This document shows, in pieces, positions 23,527 through 32,703 of a stretch of DNA of 64,000 nucleotides (position 1 is the stretch's first letter; each line of letters opens with the position of its first letter). The DNA is from Leptolyngbya sp. Cla-17 (GTDB taxonomy: Bacteria; Cyanobacteriota; Cyanobacteriia; Leptolyngbyales; Leptolyngbyaceae). A program made the translations under genes and the position numbers. The notes below the pieces were generated by a model. The model saw only the letters and a list, made by a program, of their open reading frames with translations, had not been told where the DNA came from and searched no databases. The DNA lies in NCBI RefSeq assembly GCF_016807185.1, contig NZ_JAEVYN010000001.1, forward strand, positions 1-64,000, written 5' to 3'.

Positions 23527-26115
23527 TCATGATTCACCATCAGACCCGGTAGCGGGGACTGGAATAGCAATCAGCGTTTCGATTTTTTCGTTTTGATCCA
23601 GGTCAAGGATGAGATCGCCTGCCGTATCTCGTCCTTGCATTGGCACCGCCGCTAGATCGAGGCGCACCATGCGGTCTTGGTTCGTGAGCAGTATCACCTC
23701 AGTTTCAGAGCGCACAGCAGCCAGTCCAGCTAGGGCATCGGTTTTTATCTTGAATTGCATTCCATAGGCACCCAATTCGCCTGGAGTAGACAGGCGCAAC
23801 ATTGCAATCGGCATCCGTTTGGCATAGCCTCTTTCGGTCGTCAGCAGTAAGACTCCACCTTGAGAAGCGGTTGCCGCACCGACCAATCGTTCTCGCTTGC
23901 CCAATCGCATTACCAATTGCCCTTGAGCCGTGCGGCTTTGCATCGGTAGATAATCGTCATTTACTTCCACACGCACCATCCTACCGCTGGATGCGGCTAT
24001 CACCAGTTGTTCACCGGGTTGAGCGATCGTGATGCTGGCAATTTGATCGGCTTCTTTTAACTTGAGGGCAGTTAAACCTCTGCCAGTCAAGCCAACAAAG
24101 TCTTCTAAGGGTAACCGCTTGACCCGCCCCTGTTGAGTGACAATCAGCAGGTTCTTGCCTTCGCGGTCATCCGGCAGAATAAAACTACCCACAACTCCAG
24201 CCGGATCGTTCTGGGCAGCAGCAGGCAATAGCGTAATCAAAGGGGCACCTTTAGAACGTGCTGTCGCTTGTGGAACATCTTCTACTCGTGTGACGTAAGC
24301 TTTGCCGCTGCGAGTCAGCGCTATCAACTCCTTGGCAGTAGTCGTGAACTGGGTTTGTACCGTAAAATCGTCCAGTTCAATCAAAGTGACAGAAGATGTA
24401 TCTCCAGTGCGATTGCGAGATTGCCGTTGAAACACTTTAGGGGTGATGCGTCTGACATAGCCACGCTGAGTCAGTTCCAGTACGGTTTCTGTAACTTCGG
24501 TTTCTTCTAGGGAGGCATAAGAAGTCGGGAGTGAGGACTCAGGAGTTGGAGATTTTTTTCCGGCAGAGTCTCGGCTTTTAACTTCTACTGGTTCTTCTGT
24601 TGGTGCCTGATTGCCGATCGCCAAGATTTTTGTGCGGCGTGGATCACCAAATTTTTTCTTCAACGATCGCAAATCTTTTTTCAGAGATTTCAGCAATTCG
24701 TGGCGATCACCTAACAGCGTTTGCAATCCTGCCATTTCGGCGGTCAGTTCCTTCGCTTCGGTTTGCAATTTTTCTCGCTCAATCCCAGTGAGGCGGCGCA
24801 GCGGCATGGCGAGAATGGCATCTGATTGGCGATCGCTAAGGTTCAATCGCTGCTGAAACTCAGCTTTTGCCGTACTGCCATCCGGCGCACTGCGAAGAAT
24901 ATCGATCACTGCATCCAGATTTTCGAGCGCAGTCAGTAGCCCTTGCAAGATGTGGTGACGGTTTTCGGCTTCCGTCAGTTGATGCTGATAGCGGCGCGTC
25001 AGAGTTTCTTCCCGAAAGGCTATGAAACACTGGAGCATATCCCGCAGCGGCATTTGGCGAGGCAAGCCATGATCCAATGCCAGCATTGTGATGCCAAAGT
25101 TGCTCTGAAGGGCAGTTTGACGATAGAGCGCGTTGAGAACTCTTTGCGGATTGGTATCTCGCTTCAGTTCAATCACCACCCGAATGCCATCGCGATCGCT
25201 CTCATCGCGCAAGTCAGCAATGCCCTCTAGCTTTCCCTGGTTAACCAAGTCTGCCATCTTCTCGATCCAACCCGCCTTGTTCACCTGAAACGGCAGTTCT
25301 GTGACGATGATTGCAGTGCGGCGATTCCGTCCGCGTCCAAAGGGAACCTCTTCAAACCGCGATACGCCGCGCACGGGCACACTGCCTTTACCAGTGGTGT
25401 AGGCTTCCCAAATGCCTTGCGTGTCAATAATTTCACCGCCCGTGGGAAAGTCCGGTCCAGGAATCAGTTGCACCAGTTTTTCATCGGGCAACGTGGGGTT
25501 GTCAATCAGGGCAATCAGTCCGTCTACGACTTCTCCCAGGTTATGGGGTGGAATATTGGTTGCCATGCCGACGGCAATGCCTGAACTGCCATTCAGCAGC
25601 AACATGGGCAACTGCGCAGGCAGCACCGTGGGTTCTTGCTGTGAATTGTCAAAGTTGCCGATGAAATCAACAGTGGCATCGCCAATCTCGGTGAGCAATG
25701 CCTCGTTGCCAATTGGCGCTAGCCGCGTTTCGGTATAGCGCATGGCGGCGGGTGGATCGTCATCTACAGAACCAAAGTTGCCATGACCGCCCAGCAATGG
25801 ATAACGGCTGGAAAACTCTTGCACCAAGCGAACCAAGGCATCGTAAACCGATTGATCGCCGTGGGGATGATATTTGCCCAACACATCCCCCACAACCCGC
25901 GCACATTTGCGGTAGGGGCGATCGGGGACTAACCCCAATTCATGCATAGCGTATAAAATGCGACGATGCACGGGTTTGAGTCCATCACGCACATCTGGCA
26001 ACGCCCGTCCGACGATGACACTCATGGCATATTCGAGATAGGACTGTTGCATTTCGGTATGCAAGGCAGTCGCAATCACCTGTCCACCAGAAAACACATC
26101 TAATTGTTTAGCCAT
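23527..26115 (-). CDS. gyrA: Type IIA DNA topoisomerase subunit A (GyrA/ParC), without GyrA box
   Basis: The 862-residue breakage-reunion subunit has an N terminus LEYAMSVIVGRALPDVRDGL and KPVHRRILYAMHELG. The catalytic tyrosine is in AAMRYTETRL (about residue 125). A winged-helix/tower core, a coiled coil and a six-bladed C-terminal beta-pinwheel follow. The first blade, where gyrases carry the GyrA box (QRRGGKG-like), reads FQRQSRNRTGDTSS, so the wrapping motif is missing. By family knowledge loss of the box abolishes negative supercoiling, so this is probably the second, topoisomerase-IV-like A subunit of cyanobacteria. The linker at about 521-532 (PTPESSLPTSY) derives from a dispersed repeat. 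Confidence 0.9.
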   Translation of the reverse strand: MAKQLDVFSGGQVIATALHTEMQQSYLEYAMSVIVGRALPDVRDGLKPVHRRILYAMHELGLVPDRPYRKCARVVGDVLGKYHPHGDQSVYDALVRLVQEFSSRYPLLGGHGNFGSVDDDPPAAMRYTETRLAPIGNEALLTEIGDATVDFIGNFDNSQQEPTVLPAQLPMLLLNGSSGIAVGMATNIPPHNLGEVVDGLIALIDNPTLPDEKLVQLIPGPDFPTGGEIIDTQGIWEAYTTGKGSVPVRGVSRFEEVPFGRGRNRRTAIIVTELPFQVNKAGWIEKMADLVNQGKLEGIADLRDESDRDGIRVVIELKRDTNPQRVLNALYRQTALQSNFGITMLALDHGLPRQMPLRDMLQCFIAFREETLTRRYQHQLTEAENRHHILQGLLTALENLDAVIDILRSAPDGSTAKAEFQQRLNLSDRQSDAILAMPLRRLTGIEREKLQTEAKELTAEMAGLQTLLGDRHELLKSLKKDLRSLKKKFGDPRRTKILAIGNQAPTEEPVEVKSRDSAGKKSPTPESSLPTSYASLEETEVTETVLELTQRGYVRRITPKVFQRQSRNRTGDTSSVTLIELDDFTVQTQFTTTAKELIALTRSGKAYVTRVEDVPQATARSKGAPLITLLPAAAQNDPAGVVGSFILPDDREGKNLLIVTQQGRVKRLPLEDFVGLTGRGLTALKLKEADQIASITIAQPGEQLVIAASSGRMVRVEVNDDYLPMQSRTAQGQLVMRLGKRERLVGAATASQGGVLLLTTERGYAKRMPIAMLRLSTPGELGAYGMQFKIKTDALAGLAAVRSETEVILLTNQDRMVRLDLAAVPMQGRDTAGDLILDLDQNEKIETLIAIPVPATGSDGES
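24520..24550. repeat. Dispersed repeat inside the gyrA-like gene
   Basis: AGAAGTCGGGAGTGAGGACT followed by CAGGAGTTGG encodes, on the minus strand, the linker peptide PTPESSLPTS between the DNA-cleavage core and the C-terminal pinwheel. Its unit type matches the intergenic and ligA copies. Confidence 0.5.
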
Positions 26116-26283
26116 GAGCTTTTCCTACTATCTGCACTTCTCACGCACGTTGTGTAATCTAGAACTGACACCATTTAGCATAATGGCAACTTGAGGACTC
26201 ATCTTCTCTATTCCTTGGATATAAAGTCTTATTTGTTGTTTTGCCAACTTTTTCATGCTGGAACATTTTAGTAAGGAGCCTGT

Positions 26284-26679
26284 ATGAAGACAGCTTTGAT
26301 TGTGGAAGATGACCTAATGAATGCTAAGATTTTCTCGAAAATTTTGCAGAAGCGAGGCGGGTTGAATGTGCGGCACACCGAGAATGTGGATGAGGTGATG
26401 CAGATTACCCAGGACGGCGAGGCAGATATTATTTTGATGGATGTGTCGTTGTCGCGAAGTATGTATCAAGGAAAGTTAGTAGATGGAATTAAAATTACCC
26501 AAATGTTAAAAAGTGACCCCAATACCGCTATGTTGCCGATTATTTTGGTGACTGCCCATGCCATGGAGGGCGATCGCGAAAATTTTCTGAAACAGAGTGG
26601 TGCAGACGGTTATATTTCTAAGCCAGTGATTGATCATCAGGCATTTGTCGATCAGGTCTTGGCTCTGCTGCCAACTTAG
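26284..26679 (+). CDS. Single-domain response regulator (CheY/DivK-like receiver)
   Basis: The 131-residue protein is a receiver domain only. The acidic pocket is EDD near residues 8-10, the phospho-acceptor aspartate is in ADIILMDVSLS (about Asp57), the switch threonine is in ILVTAHAM, and the lysine is in YISKPV. There is no output domain, so it acts by protein contact, relaying phosphate from a histidine kinase not encoded nearby. A good ribosome site (AAGGAG) lies 7 nt before the ATG. It is divergent from the gyrA-like gene. The partner kinase cannot be inferred. Confidence 0.93.
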   Translation: MKTALIVEDDLMNAKIFSKILQKRGGLNVRHTENVDEVMQITQDGEADIILMDVSLSRSMYQGKLVDGIKITQMLKSDPNTAMLPIILVTAHAMEGDRENFLKQSGADGYISKPVIDHQAFVDQVLALLPT

Positions 26680-26681
26680 GT

Positions 26682-26718
26682 AAGGCGTTGACGTAGCCTC
26701 TCCCAAGGAGAATCGCAA
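26682..26718 (+). repeat. Short palindromic dispersed repeat after the response regulator
   Basis: GACGTAGCCTCTCCCAAGG and the following AGAATCGC are a looser copy of the repeat at 2730-2751 and 56700-56724. It lies directly behind a stop codon. Confidence 0.4.
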
Positions 26719-26870
26719 TTTCTTAGCATGACGCGAACAATTCAGGGGCATCACCAAAAAATCTTAGAAGAACATAAGTACTACCCTAAACCAAATTTAG
26801 TCAAGCGTCTCAACAATTTTGAGTAATAGATCTTATAAAAAATTGCATTTTTATTCATATTTTTACCCAT

Positions 26871-26898
26871 AAAGAAAGGGCACAGTCCTCTATGCCCC
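26871..26898 (-). terminator. Probable terminator of the PEP-CTERM gene
   Basis: On the minus strand GGGCA and TGCCC are separated by 10 nt and followed by TTTCTTT. It sits about 80 nt beyond the stop of the DUF4394 gene. The stem is short, hence the modest confidence. Confidence 0.4.
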
Positions 26899-26977
26899 AA
26901 TGTGCGATCGCATAACGCAATCTCTCACGATTGATTTTTGGTTTGGATTTTCAGTGCTTCTCAGCTTCAGTCCGAAT

Positions 26978-27931
26978 CTAGTTACTTGCTGCATCAGATG
27001 ACTTAGCACGACGGCGACGTTTCAGCGCCAGAATGCCGCCACCAATCACAGAGCCAATAATGGTCGTTGGCTCCGGCACAGCCGCAACTCCTTGGAGGTT
27101 TGAACCATCTCCGATCTCGCCCAGCAACGTGGCTGCACCTGAGCTTAGATCAATGTTGTACAAGTTTGAACCCGCCGTTGCAAAGGCAATATCCGTGCCA
27201 TTCTGTGTGAAGATATCGAACCCGACTAAGTTAGTGCCCAGTGCAACACCCAGCGATCCAACCGTGAACAGTCGTCCTGTGTTAGGAGACACAGGAGTGT
27301 TGGGATTTCCCGCCTGAAAATTAAGGCTACCTTGACGCACCAACACGTTCAAGAGCGGATCAATTCCATAAAGGGTCGTAGCGGTGACGCCAGCGATGTT
27401 ATTCGCATAGGCAGCCGCTACAACGTTAGCAGGCCGACCAAAGTTGACATCTCCAGCGGCAAAGGCAAGCAAGGCATCGGGTGAGTTTGCAGCTTGTGCG
27501 CCCGTGACTGGGCTCAATCGCAAGTTTTGACCCGCATTGCTAGTTACACGAATTAAATCTGGAACAGGATTAAAGTCAACACCAAACGCGTTGCCGCTTA
27601 AGCCGGGGCTAAAAGGAGCCGCGCCCACTGCCGTTGCTGCGCCAGTTGCGGTATTGATCGAGTACACGCGGCTAGTACTGCCAACTCCGAACAGCCCACT
27701 GGTAGAGGGACGATAATCAATGCCAACAAGCGACTCGCCCGTTTGAAGTCCGGTAACTGCAACTTTCCCAGTTACAGTGCCAGGAGTGTTGGAGTCGAAG
27801 AAAACTAGATTATTTTGCAGATCCAAACCCGTTAGACTCACTGCCGCCGCTGGATTAGCGACACTCATTACATCGAACATCGTTACCGCAGCCGCTAAAG
27901 CGACGGCTGCACTTGATCTTTGCAGGCTCAT
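26978..27931 (-). CDS. DUF4394 exported protein with PEP-CTERM anchor
   Basis: The 317-residue protein has an N-terminal signal peptide (SSAAVALAAAVTMFDVMSVA, cleaved near residue 30). A DUF4394 beta-propeller-like body has repeated GIDYRP / GVDFNP / YSINTATGAAT motifs. The C-terminal sorting signal is VPEPTTIIGS, then a hydrophobic stretch and the basic tail LKRRRRAKSS. PEP-CTERM proteins are processed by an exosortase and anchored or released at the surface, often in strains with exopolysaccharide. The function of DUF4394 is unknown. It is transcribed alone; about 250 nt separate it from the aldo/keto reductase. Confidence 0.88.
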   Translation of the reverse strand: MSLQRSSAAVALAAAVTMFDVMSVANPAAAVSLTGLDLQNNLVFFDSNTPGTVTGKVAVTGLQTGESLVGIDYRPSTSGLFGVGSTSRVYSINTATGAATAVGAAPFSPGLSGNAFGVDFNPVPDLIRVTSNAGQNLRLSPVTGAQAANSPDALLAFAAGDVNFGRPANVVAAAYANNIAGVTATTLYGIDPLLNVLVRQGSLNFQAGNPNTPVSPNTGRLFTVGSLGVALGTNLVGFDIFTQNGTDIAFATAGSNLYNIDLSSGAATLLGEIGDGSNLQGVAAVPEPTTIIGSVIGGGILALKRRRRAKSSDAASN

Positions 27932-28184
27932 TTGAACTCTCCAGATGGTAGTTTTCTTGGTCTGTGTTGCAACTGAAGGACTGGTTAAGCAAAATTGCTT
28001 AGACCATCTTGCTGAAGTGACTTACGGATGCGGTCTTGTCACAGACGTATATGGACTAAAGCTTTACAGAAACTTTATTAACGAGCTCCACAGGCGGCGA
28101 ATTATAAAGTTCTGATGAAATGCCAAAAGAAAACACTCATTAAAATTACAGAGAGATCAGTTGCGATGTCATGACAAAAAAACT

Positions 28185-29369
28185 TTAGGTCTCAGATAAG
28201 CGCTTGACGTCTTTTCCACTCAGTAAGTCATGGGCTTTTTGCAAGATGGTAAGAATTTTATCGGCGTGGGGACTGTTTGTTAGATAAGGCTTGAGCGAGT
28301 TGACATCAATTTCATTGACTTTGGCACCGGGGAACCAGTGGCTTGCCTGCCCCAACAGGTTGTAGCGCATGGCGGCATATTCGGTTAGGTCGAAGGCGAT
28401 CGCCAGGTTCCACAGCCACAGCACGACCGGAATATTCAACCGACCCGGCGTTTCATCATGGGTAGGCAATCCCACATGCCAGGTTTTGTACCAATCTTCG
28501 CCCAGCCGATCGATCGCGGCTGACTCTAGCCTCTGCAAAATTGGCGGCAGCACTTCATTGGCGCGATCGATCAACTCCAATGTCTTTAAATGTTCATCAA
28601 AATCTTGGGGTCGAGCCGCACCGACGCTGAGCGTATGAATTTGCGGATGGCTCAGACAAAATAAATCATTAAAAACAATCGGGCTAAGCGGCGCACAGAG
28701 ATCTACTAAGCGCTGGGGCGGACTATACAGCATTCCTCCTTTATCGGAGGGGCTGATGATGAAAACGCCCATATCCTGACGAGTGGCGGCGGCTACAGCA
28801 TCCCAGTTGCGCTGATTAATGTAGTACCAATGCAGATTCACATAGTCGAATTGTCCGGTTTCGCAGGCACGGACAATCACTTGCGGGTTTGCCGCATGAG
28901 TCGAGAACCCCACATGGCGGATTTTGCCCTGCTGCTGCAAATCGCGAATCACCTCCATGCAGCCACCAGGACGCACCACCCACTGTAGGATTTCGTCAGT
29001 ATTGATCCCGTGCATCCCGAATAGATCAATGTAGTCCAGCTTTAGATGCGCCAGGGATTGCTCTATCGTTTTGCGAAACTCTTTGACGTTCTCTTTGGGG
29101 GAAGTTTTGGTTTGAATAATCAACTTTTCGCGGGGAAACTGGTGCAGCACTTGCCCAAGCTGCATTTCTGAACTGCCGTAGCCCCGCGCTGTTTCAATAT
29201 GGTTGATGCCGACCTTGAGCGATCGCGCGATCGTTGCCTCCAAATTTGCCTGATTATCCGCCGGAATACTTTTTAGCGCTACATCCTGCCATTTGTATTG
29301 ATATCGCATTCCCCCGCAAGAGAACACAGGCATTTGTAGTTCAGTCCGTCCAAAACGTCGGTAAAGCAT
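28185..29369 (-). CDS. Aldo/keto reductase family protein
   Basis: The 394-residue NADPH-dependent reductase has a TIM barrel. It begins MLYRRFGRTELQMPVFSCGG. The catalytic region is HIETARGYGSSEMQLG, then lysine in LIIQTKTSP and histidine in DYIDLFGMHG. The family's catalytic aspartate (usually DTA) appears as ETA here. The C-terminal third (about 290-394) is an added helical region seen in the cyanobacterial and archaeal branch, but without the ferredoxin-type cysteines some members carry. Substrate unknown. A repeat run separates it from rpiA. Confidence 0.85.
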   Translation of the reverse strand: MLYRRFGRTELQMPVFSCGGMRYQYKWQDVALKSIPADNQANLEATIARSLKVGINHIETARGYGSSEMQLGQVLHQFPREKLIIQTKTSPKENVKEFRKTIEQSLAHLKLDYIDLFGMHGINTDEILQWVVRPGGCMEVIRDLQQQGKIRHVGFSTHAANPQVIVRACETGQFDYVNLHWYYINQRNWDAVAAATRQDMGVFIISPSDKGGMLYSPPQRLVDLCAPLSPIVFNDLFCLSHPQIHTLSVGAARPQDFDEHLKTLELIDRANEVLPPILQRLESAAIDRLGEDWYKTWHVGLPTHDETPGRLNIPVVLWLWNLAIAFDLTEYAAMRYNLLGQASHWFPGAKVNEIDVNSLKPYLTNSPHADKILTILQKAHDLLSGKDVKRLSET

Positions 29370-29462
29370 AGGGGTTCGGAGTTGGGATGTCAGGCTTCAG
29401 GGTTGGGGATACAGAGTTCGGGGTTTCAGGTTCAAAACTCCGCACTCTGCACTCCCCACTGC
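29370..29462. repeat. G/A-rich dispersed repeat block between aldo/keto reductase and rpiA
   Basis: About 90 bp made of units such as GGGTTCGGAG, GGGTTTCAGG and CTCCGCACTC. The two halves are in opposite orientation. It fills the whole gap between two minus-strand genes. Confidence 0.6.
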
Positions 29463-29470
29463 CTCTTAAC

Positions 29471-30190
29471 TTAGCGCTTAATCTCCCGCACGACAGGCTG
29501 ACCATCAATCACTTCGCCCACTAGCACGAGGTCTACCATGTTGACGAACAAGCCATTTTCTAGCACCCCAGGAATGTTGTTGAGGTTTTTTTCGAGGGCG
29601 ACGGCATCATCAATGCCATTGGCAAATTTCACATCCAAAATCAAATTTCCCTGATCAGTGACAACGGGACCTGATTTTTTGACGCCCATTCGTAACGTCA
29701 CTTTGCCGCCTAAGTGTTCGATCGCTTTAGTCACTGGGTTCAGTGCCTTCGGAATCACTTCAACAGGCAGCAAAAAGTTCAAATTCAGCTTATCCACTAG
29801 CTTGCCGCTGTCTACAATCACAATAAATTTCTTAGAAAAAGCTTCCACGAGCTTCTCTTGGGTATGGGCGGCACCACCGCCTTTTATCAAGTTCAAATCA
29901 GGATCGACTTCATCCGCTCCATCGATCGCGATATCAATGCCGTCAATCATATCCAGCGTCGTGAGTGGAATGCCGCATTCTCGTGCCAGCACTTCCCCTT
30001 GAAATGAAGTGGTCACGCCTTGAATATCTTTCAGGTCGCCCGATTTCAGGCGATCGCCCAATGCCTGAATCATAAATGCTGCGGTTGACCCAGTTCCCAG
30101 TCCTACAATGGAACCAGATTGCACCATTGCGGCGGCGGCGGCTCCAACTTGTTTTTTCATCAACGTTACGGGGTCAAGTTCTGCACTCAT
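29471..30190 (-). CDS. rpiA: Ribose-5-phosphate isomerase A
   Basis: Interconverts ribose-5-phosphate and ribulose-5-phosphate in the Calvin cycle and pentose phosphate pathway. The 239 residues are full length. The phosphate-binding GLGTGSTAAF (about 26-35), the catalytic IDGADEVDPDLNLIKGGG (about 86-105) with the key aspartates and lysine, and the AHTQEKLVEAF and VIVDSGKLV segments are all present. It is monocistronic by context, divergent from the TPR gene 54 nt upstream. Confidence 0.97.
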   Translation of the reverse strand: MSAELDPVTLMKKQVGAAAAAMVQSGSIVGLGTGSTAAFMIQALGDRLKSGDLKDIQGVTTSFQGEVLARECGIPLTTLDMIDGIDIAIDGADEVDPDLNLIKGGGAAHTQEKLVEAFSKKFIVIVDSGKLVDKLNLNFLLPVEVIPKALNPVTKAIEHLGGKVTLRMGVKKSGPVVTDQGNLILDVKFANGIDDAVALEKNLNNIPGVLENGLFVNMVDLVLVGEVIDGQPVVREIKR

Positions 30191-30259
30191 CGGGTTTCCT
30201 TAGGTGTTTAGAGGATCTCAGTTTCCATTCGTCAGTCTACTATTTTGGTGTCACCTTCT

Positions 30260-31456
30260 ATGACGCAACCGAACGATTCTCAGGCAGACTATCAAAAAGC
30301 TCTTGACCTAACGCCAGCAGAATACCGCCAGCAGATTGAAGATGCAGCGACACCAATCGAGATGAAAGTGCTACAGCTGCATCAGCACGGGCGACAATGG
30401 GCAGATAAGCAGCAGTTTGAAGCGGCGATCGCCCACTACAACCAGGCAATTGATGCTCAGCCCAATTATTATCCGGCATGGAGCGATCGCGCCGATGCGC
30501 TGAAGCAGTTGGGGCGCGATGAGGAAGCCCTCGCCAGTTACAGACAGGCTATTCAAACGAATCCTGATTACTTGCCAGCGCTCAAAGGGGAGGCAAGCCT
30601 GTTGAGCAAACTAGGACGCTATCACGAAGCATTTAAGGATTACACCGCTGCAATTGAGCGAGATCCGAATGACTATTCACTGTGGCGCGATCGCGGTGTA
30701 GTGTTGTTGCAGTTGGAGCAACAAGCGGAAGGGCTGGCAAGCCTGGAAAAGGCACTAGAGCTTAACCCTGATGCAGCGGAAGTGTGGAGCCTAAAAGCAC
30801 TGGAAATGGCACGACTACACCAGCGCGAACAGGCTTTAGAAAGTTGCGATCGCGCCATTGCGGCTGATCCGAAAGAGCATTCTGCTTGGCGACTGCGAGG
30901 CTTGCTATTCAAAGAAAAACAGCCAGACGTAGCTTTAGAAAACTATGATAAAGCGCTAGAACTAAATCCTGATGATGCCGAGCTATGGATCTATAAAGCC
31001 AAGGCACTCAGCCATTTGCGTCGTGAAGAGGACGCAGTGATCAGCTACGATCGCGCTTTAAAGCTACTGCCCCACGAGTTTCATCTGTGGTATCAACGTG
31101 GGTTATCGTTGCGACGATTGGGGCGCTTTGAAGGCGCGATCGCCAGCTTTGACGAAGCCCTTTCACTGAACCCATTCTGCTATCCCGCTAGCCGCAGCCG
31201 TTTATATAGCTTGCTGACGACAGGTACACTGGTCAGCCATTTACTAGGCAACTGTAGCGTTGCAGAGCAACAACGTCTGTGGCATGATTTGAACCAAATC
31301 CAGACCGTGTTTGTCAAACGCAAGTTACCCACGTTAGTGGTGATTGGCTTAGTTGCCCTGTTTAGCACCCATAGCCAGAGCATCGCCCTGCTAGTCGCCA
31401 GCCTATTTGCAGGCGTTGCAGTGTGGAGTGACCTGATTCGAGAAGCCGAAAAGTAG
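30260..31456 (+). CDS. Tetratricopeptide-repeat protein with C-terminal membrane helices
   Basis: The 398-residue protein carries about eight TPR units from residue 35 to 300. Examples are FEAAIAHYNQAIDAQPNYYP, EALASYRQAIQTNPDY and DVALENYDKALELNPDDAEL, the usual 34-residue spacing. A hydrophobic C-terminal hairpin follows (LPTLVVIGLVALFST, SIALLVASLFAGVAVW) that probably anchors it in a membrane. ATG at 30260 (MTQPNDSQADYQ) is the natural start; the open frame begins 5 codons earlier. TPR proteins in cyanobacteria assist assembly of photosynthetic or other complexes; no specific partner can be read here. The MOSC gene starts 8 nt downstream, so the two likely form an operon. Confidence 0.85.
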   Translation: MTQPNDSQADYQKALDLTPAEYRQQIEDAATPIEMKVLQLHQHGRQWADKQQFEAAIAHYNQAIDAQPNYYPAWSDRADALKQLGRDEEALASYRQAIQTNPDYLPALKGEASLLSKLGRYHEAFKDYTAAIERDPNDYSLWRDRGVVLLQLEQQAEGLASLEKALELNPDAAEVWSLKALEMARLHQREQALESCDRAIAADPKEHSAWRLRGLLFKEKQPDVALENYDKALELNPDDAELWIYKAKALSHLRREEDAVISYDRALKLLPHEFHLWYQRGLSLRRLGRFEGAIASFDEALSLNPFCYPASRSRLYSLLTTGTLVSHLLGNCSVAEQQRLWHDLNQIQTVFVKRKLPTLVVIGLVALFSTHSQSIALLVASLFAGVAVWSDLIREAEK

Positions 31457-31464
31457 ACACCACC

Positions 31465-32235
31465 ATGGTTCATCTTGCCAAGATTCTCATCTATCCGATT
31501 AAATCCCTCGATGGCGTCGCGGTAACCAAGGCAACGCTGCTGACGAGTGGAGCGCTGAAGGGCGATCGAGAATTTGCCATCATCGACTATCAGGGCCAGT
31601 TTGTGAACGGCAAACGCTTTCCTGCCATTCATAAACTTCGCGCCAATTTTGATCTGGAACAGCGCACCGTTTCTCTACAGGTTCAAGATGCCTCAGAATC
31701 GCTCAGTTTTCGTTTAGACGGCGATCGTACCCCTTTAGAAAGTTGGCTAGGCCGCTACTTCGGCTTTCCCGTCAAACTCATTCAAAACCCAGAAATGGGC
31801 TTCCCCGACGACACAGAATCTCCCGCTCCAACCATCATCAGCACTGAAACAGTAGAAGCAGTTGCGGCATGGTTTCCGGTGAGCGTGGAGAACATGCGAT
31901 CGCGCCTCCGCACCACCCTAGAAATTGCCGCCGAACCCTTTTGGGAAGAGCAGCTATTCAGCACCGCAGGCAACCTGGTTCCCTTTCACATCGGCGCGGT
32001 TCAATTCTTGGGCGTAAATCCCTGCCAGCGCTGCATCGTTCCCACCCGCGACCCGCTCACCGGAGAACCCTACCCCGACTTTCAAAAAATGTTTGTAGAA
32101 CACCGCAAAGCCACCTTCCCCACTTGGGCAGAAGCCTCGCGGTTTAACCACTATTACCGTTTGGCAGTCAACACCCGCACCCACCCCTCCGAAGCTGGAA
32201 AAACAATCCAAGTCGGCGATTTGATCACGCTGTAA
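31465..32235 (+). CDS. MOSC-domain protein
   Basis: The 256-residue protein has an N-terminal MOSC beta-barrel (MVHLAKILIYPIKSLDGVAV) and the C-terminal MOSC domain proper. The conserved cysteine segment is NPCQRCIVPTRDPLTGEPYP, followed by FPTWAEASRFNHYYRLAVNT. MOSC domains handle molybdenum-cofactor sulfur or molybdopterin ligands, as in mARC-type reductases and cofactor sulfurases. The exact reaction here is not known. It starts 8 nt after the TPR gene stop. A molybdopterin enzyme also occurs at 57.9 kb, but no link is evident. Confidence 0.88.
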   Translation: MVHLAKILIYPIKSLDGVAVTKATLLTSGALKGDREFAIIDYQGQFVNGKRFPAIHKLRANFDLEQRTVSLQVQDASESLSFRLDGDRTPLESWLGRYFGFPVKLIQNPEMGFPDDTESPAPTIISTETVEAVAAWFPVSVENMRSRLRTTLEIAAEPFWEEQLFSTAGNLVPFHIGAVQFLGVNPCQRCIVPTRDPLTGEPYPDFQKMFVEHRKATFPTWAEASRFNHYYRLAVNTRTHPSEAGKTIQVGDLITL

Positions 32236-32348
32236 GCAAAAGTTATAGTTGGAAATTTTTTGATAGGGTGCGATCGCCTAAGCTGTGAAGGAGAAGCGCG
32301 ATTGTCCCATTACTTCAAATGTTGAATCTAATTACTCGGACGATCGCC

Positions 32349-32570
32349 TTATTCACTTTGCAAAAGCTGATCAATCTTGTTTTCAATTGTGTTGAGTTTT
32401 CGCAAGATAGTCGGACGTTCTTCATCCAAACGGCTCAATAAATTAATAACTCCTTCCTGAAGATCTGTTAATTTCAGGATTGCCGTTCTCATCTCTATAC
32501 GCTCACTAGCGGCTGCTTCAATGGCTCTGGCATTTGAAGCAATCAGTTGTCTGAGTTCATCATCCGTCAT
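32349..32570 (-). CDS. Small coiled-coil protein, function unknown
   Basis: The 73-residue, mostly helical protein starts MTDDELRQLIASNARAIEAA and has leucine heptads through its length (LQEGVINLLSRL, LRKLNTIENKIDQLL). Similar short proteins are common in cyanobacteria, often near mobile or toxin-antitoxin loci, but their role is not known. It lies 131 bp from the left end of the intact IS630 element. The coding pattern is convincing, the function is not. Confidence 0.65.
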   Translation of the reverse strand: MTDDELRQLIASNARAIEAAASERIEMRTAILKLTDLQEGVINLLSRLDEERPTILRKLNTIENKIDQLLQSE

Positions 32571-32703
32571 TGTAATTTTCCATGTTTGATTATTCTGTTT
32601 TTATCATAAGCAGGAATGCAGCCTGAATTTCGGGATGACGAGTTTAGGAATGCAATCGCTCTATTCAACCCACGAGCAATCGCCCATTGAACTCCAAATA
32701 ATA

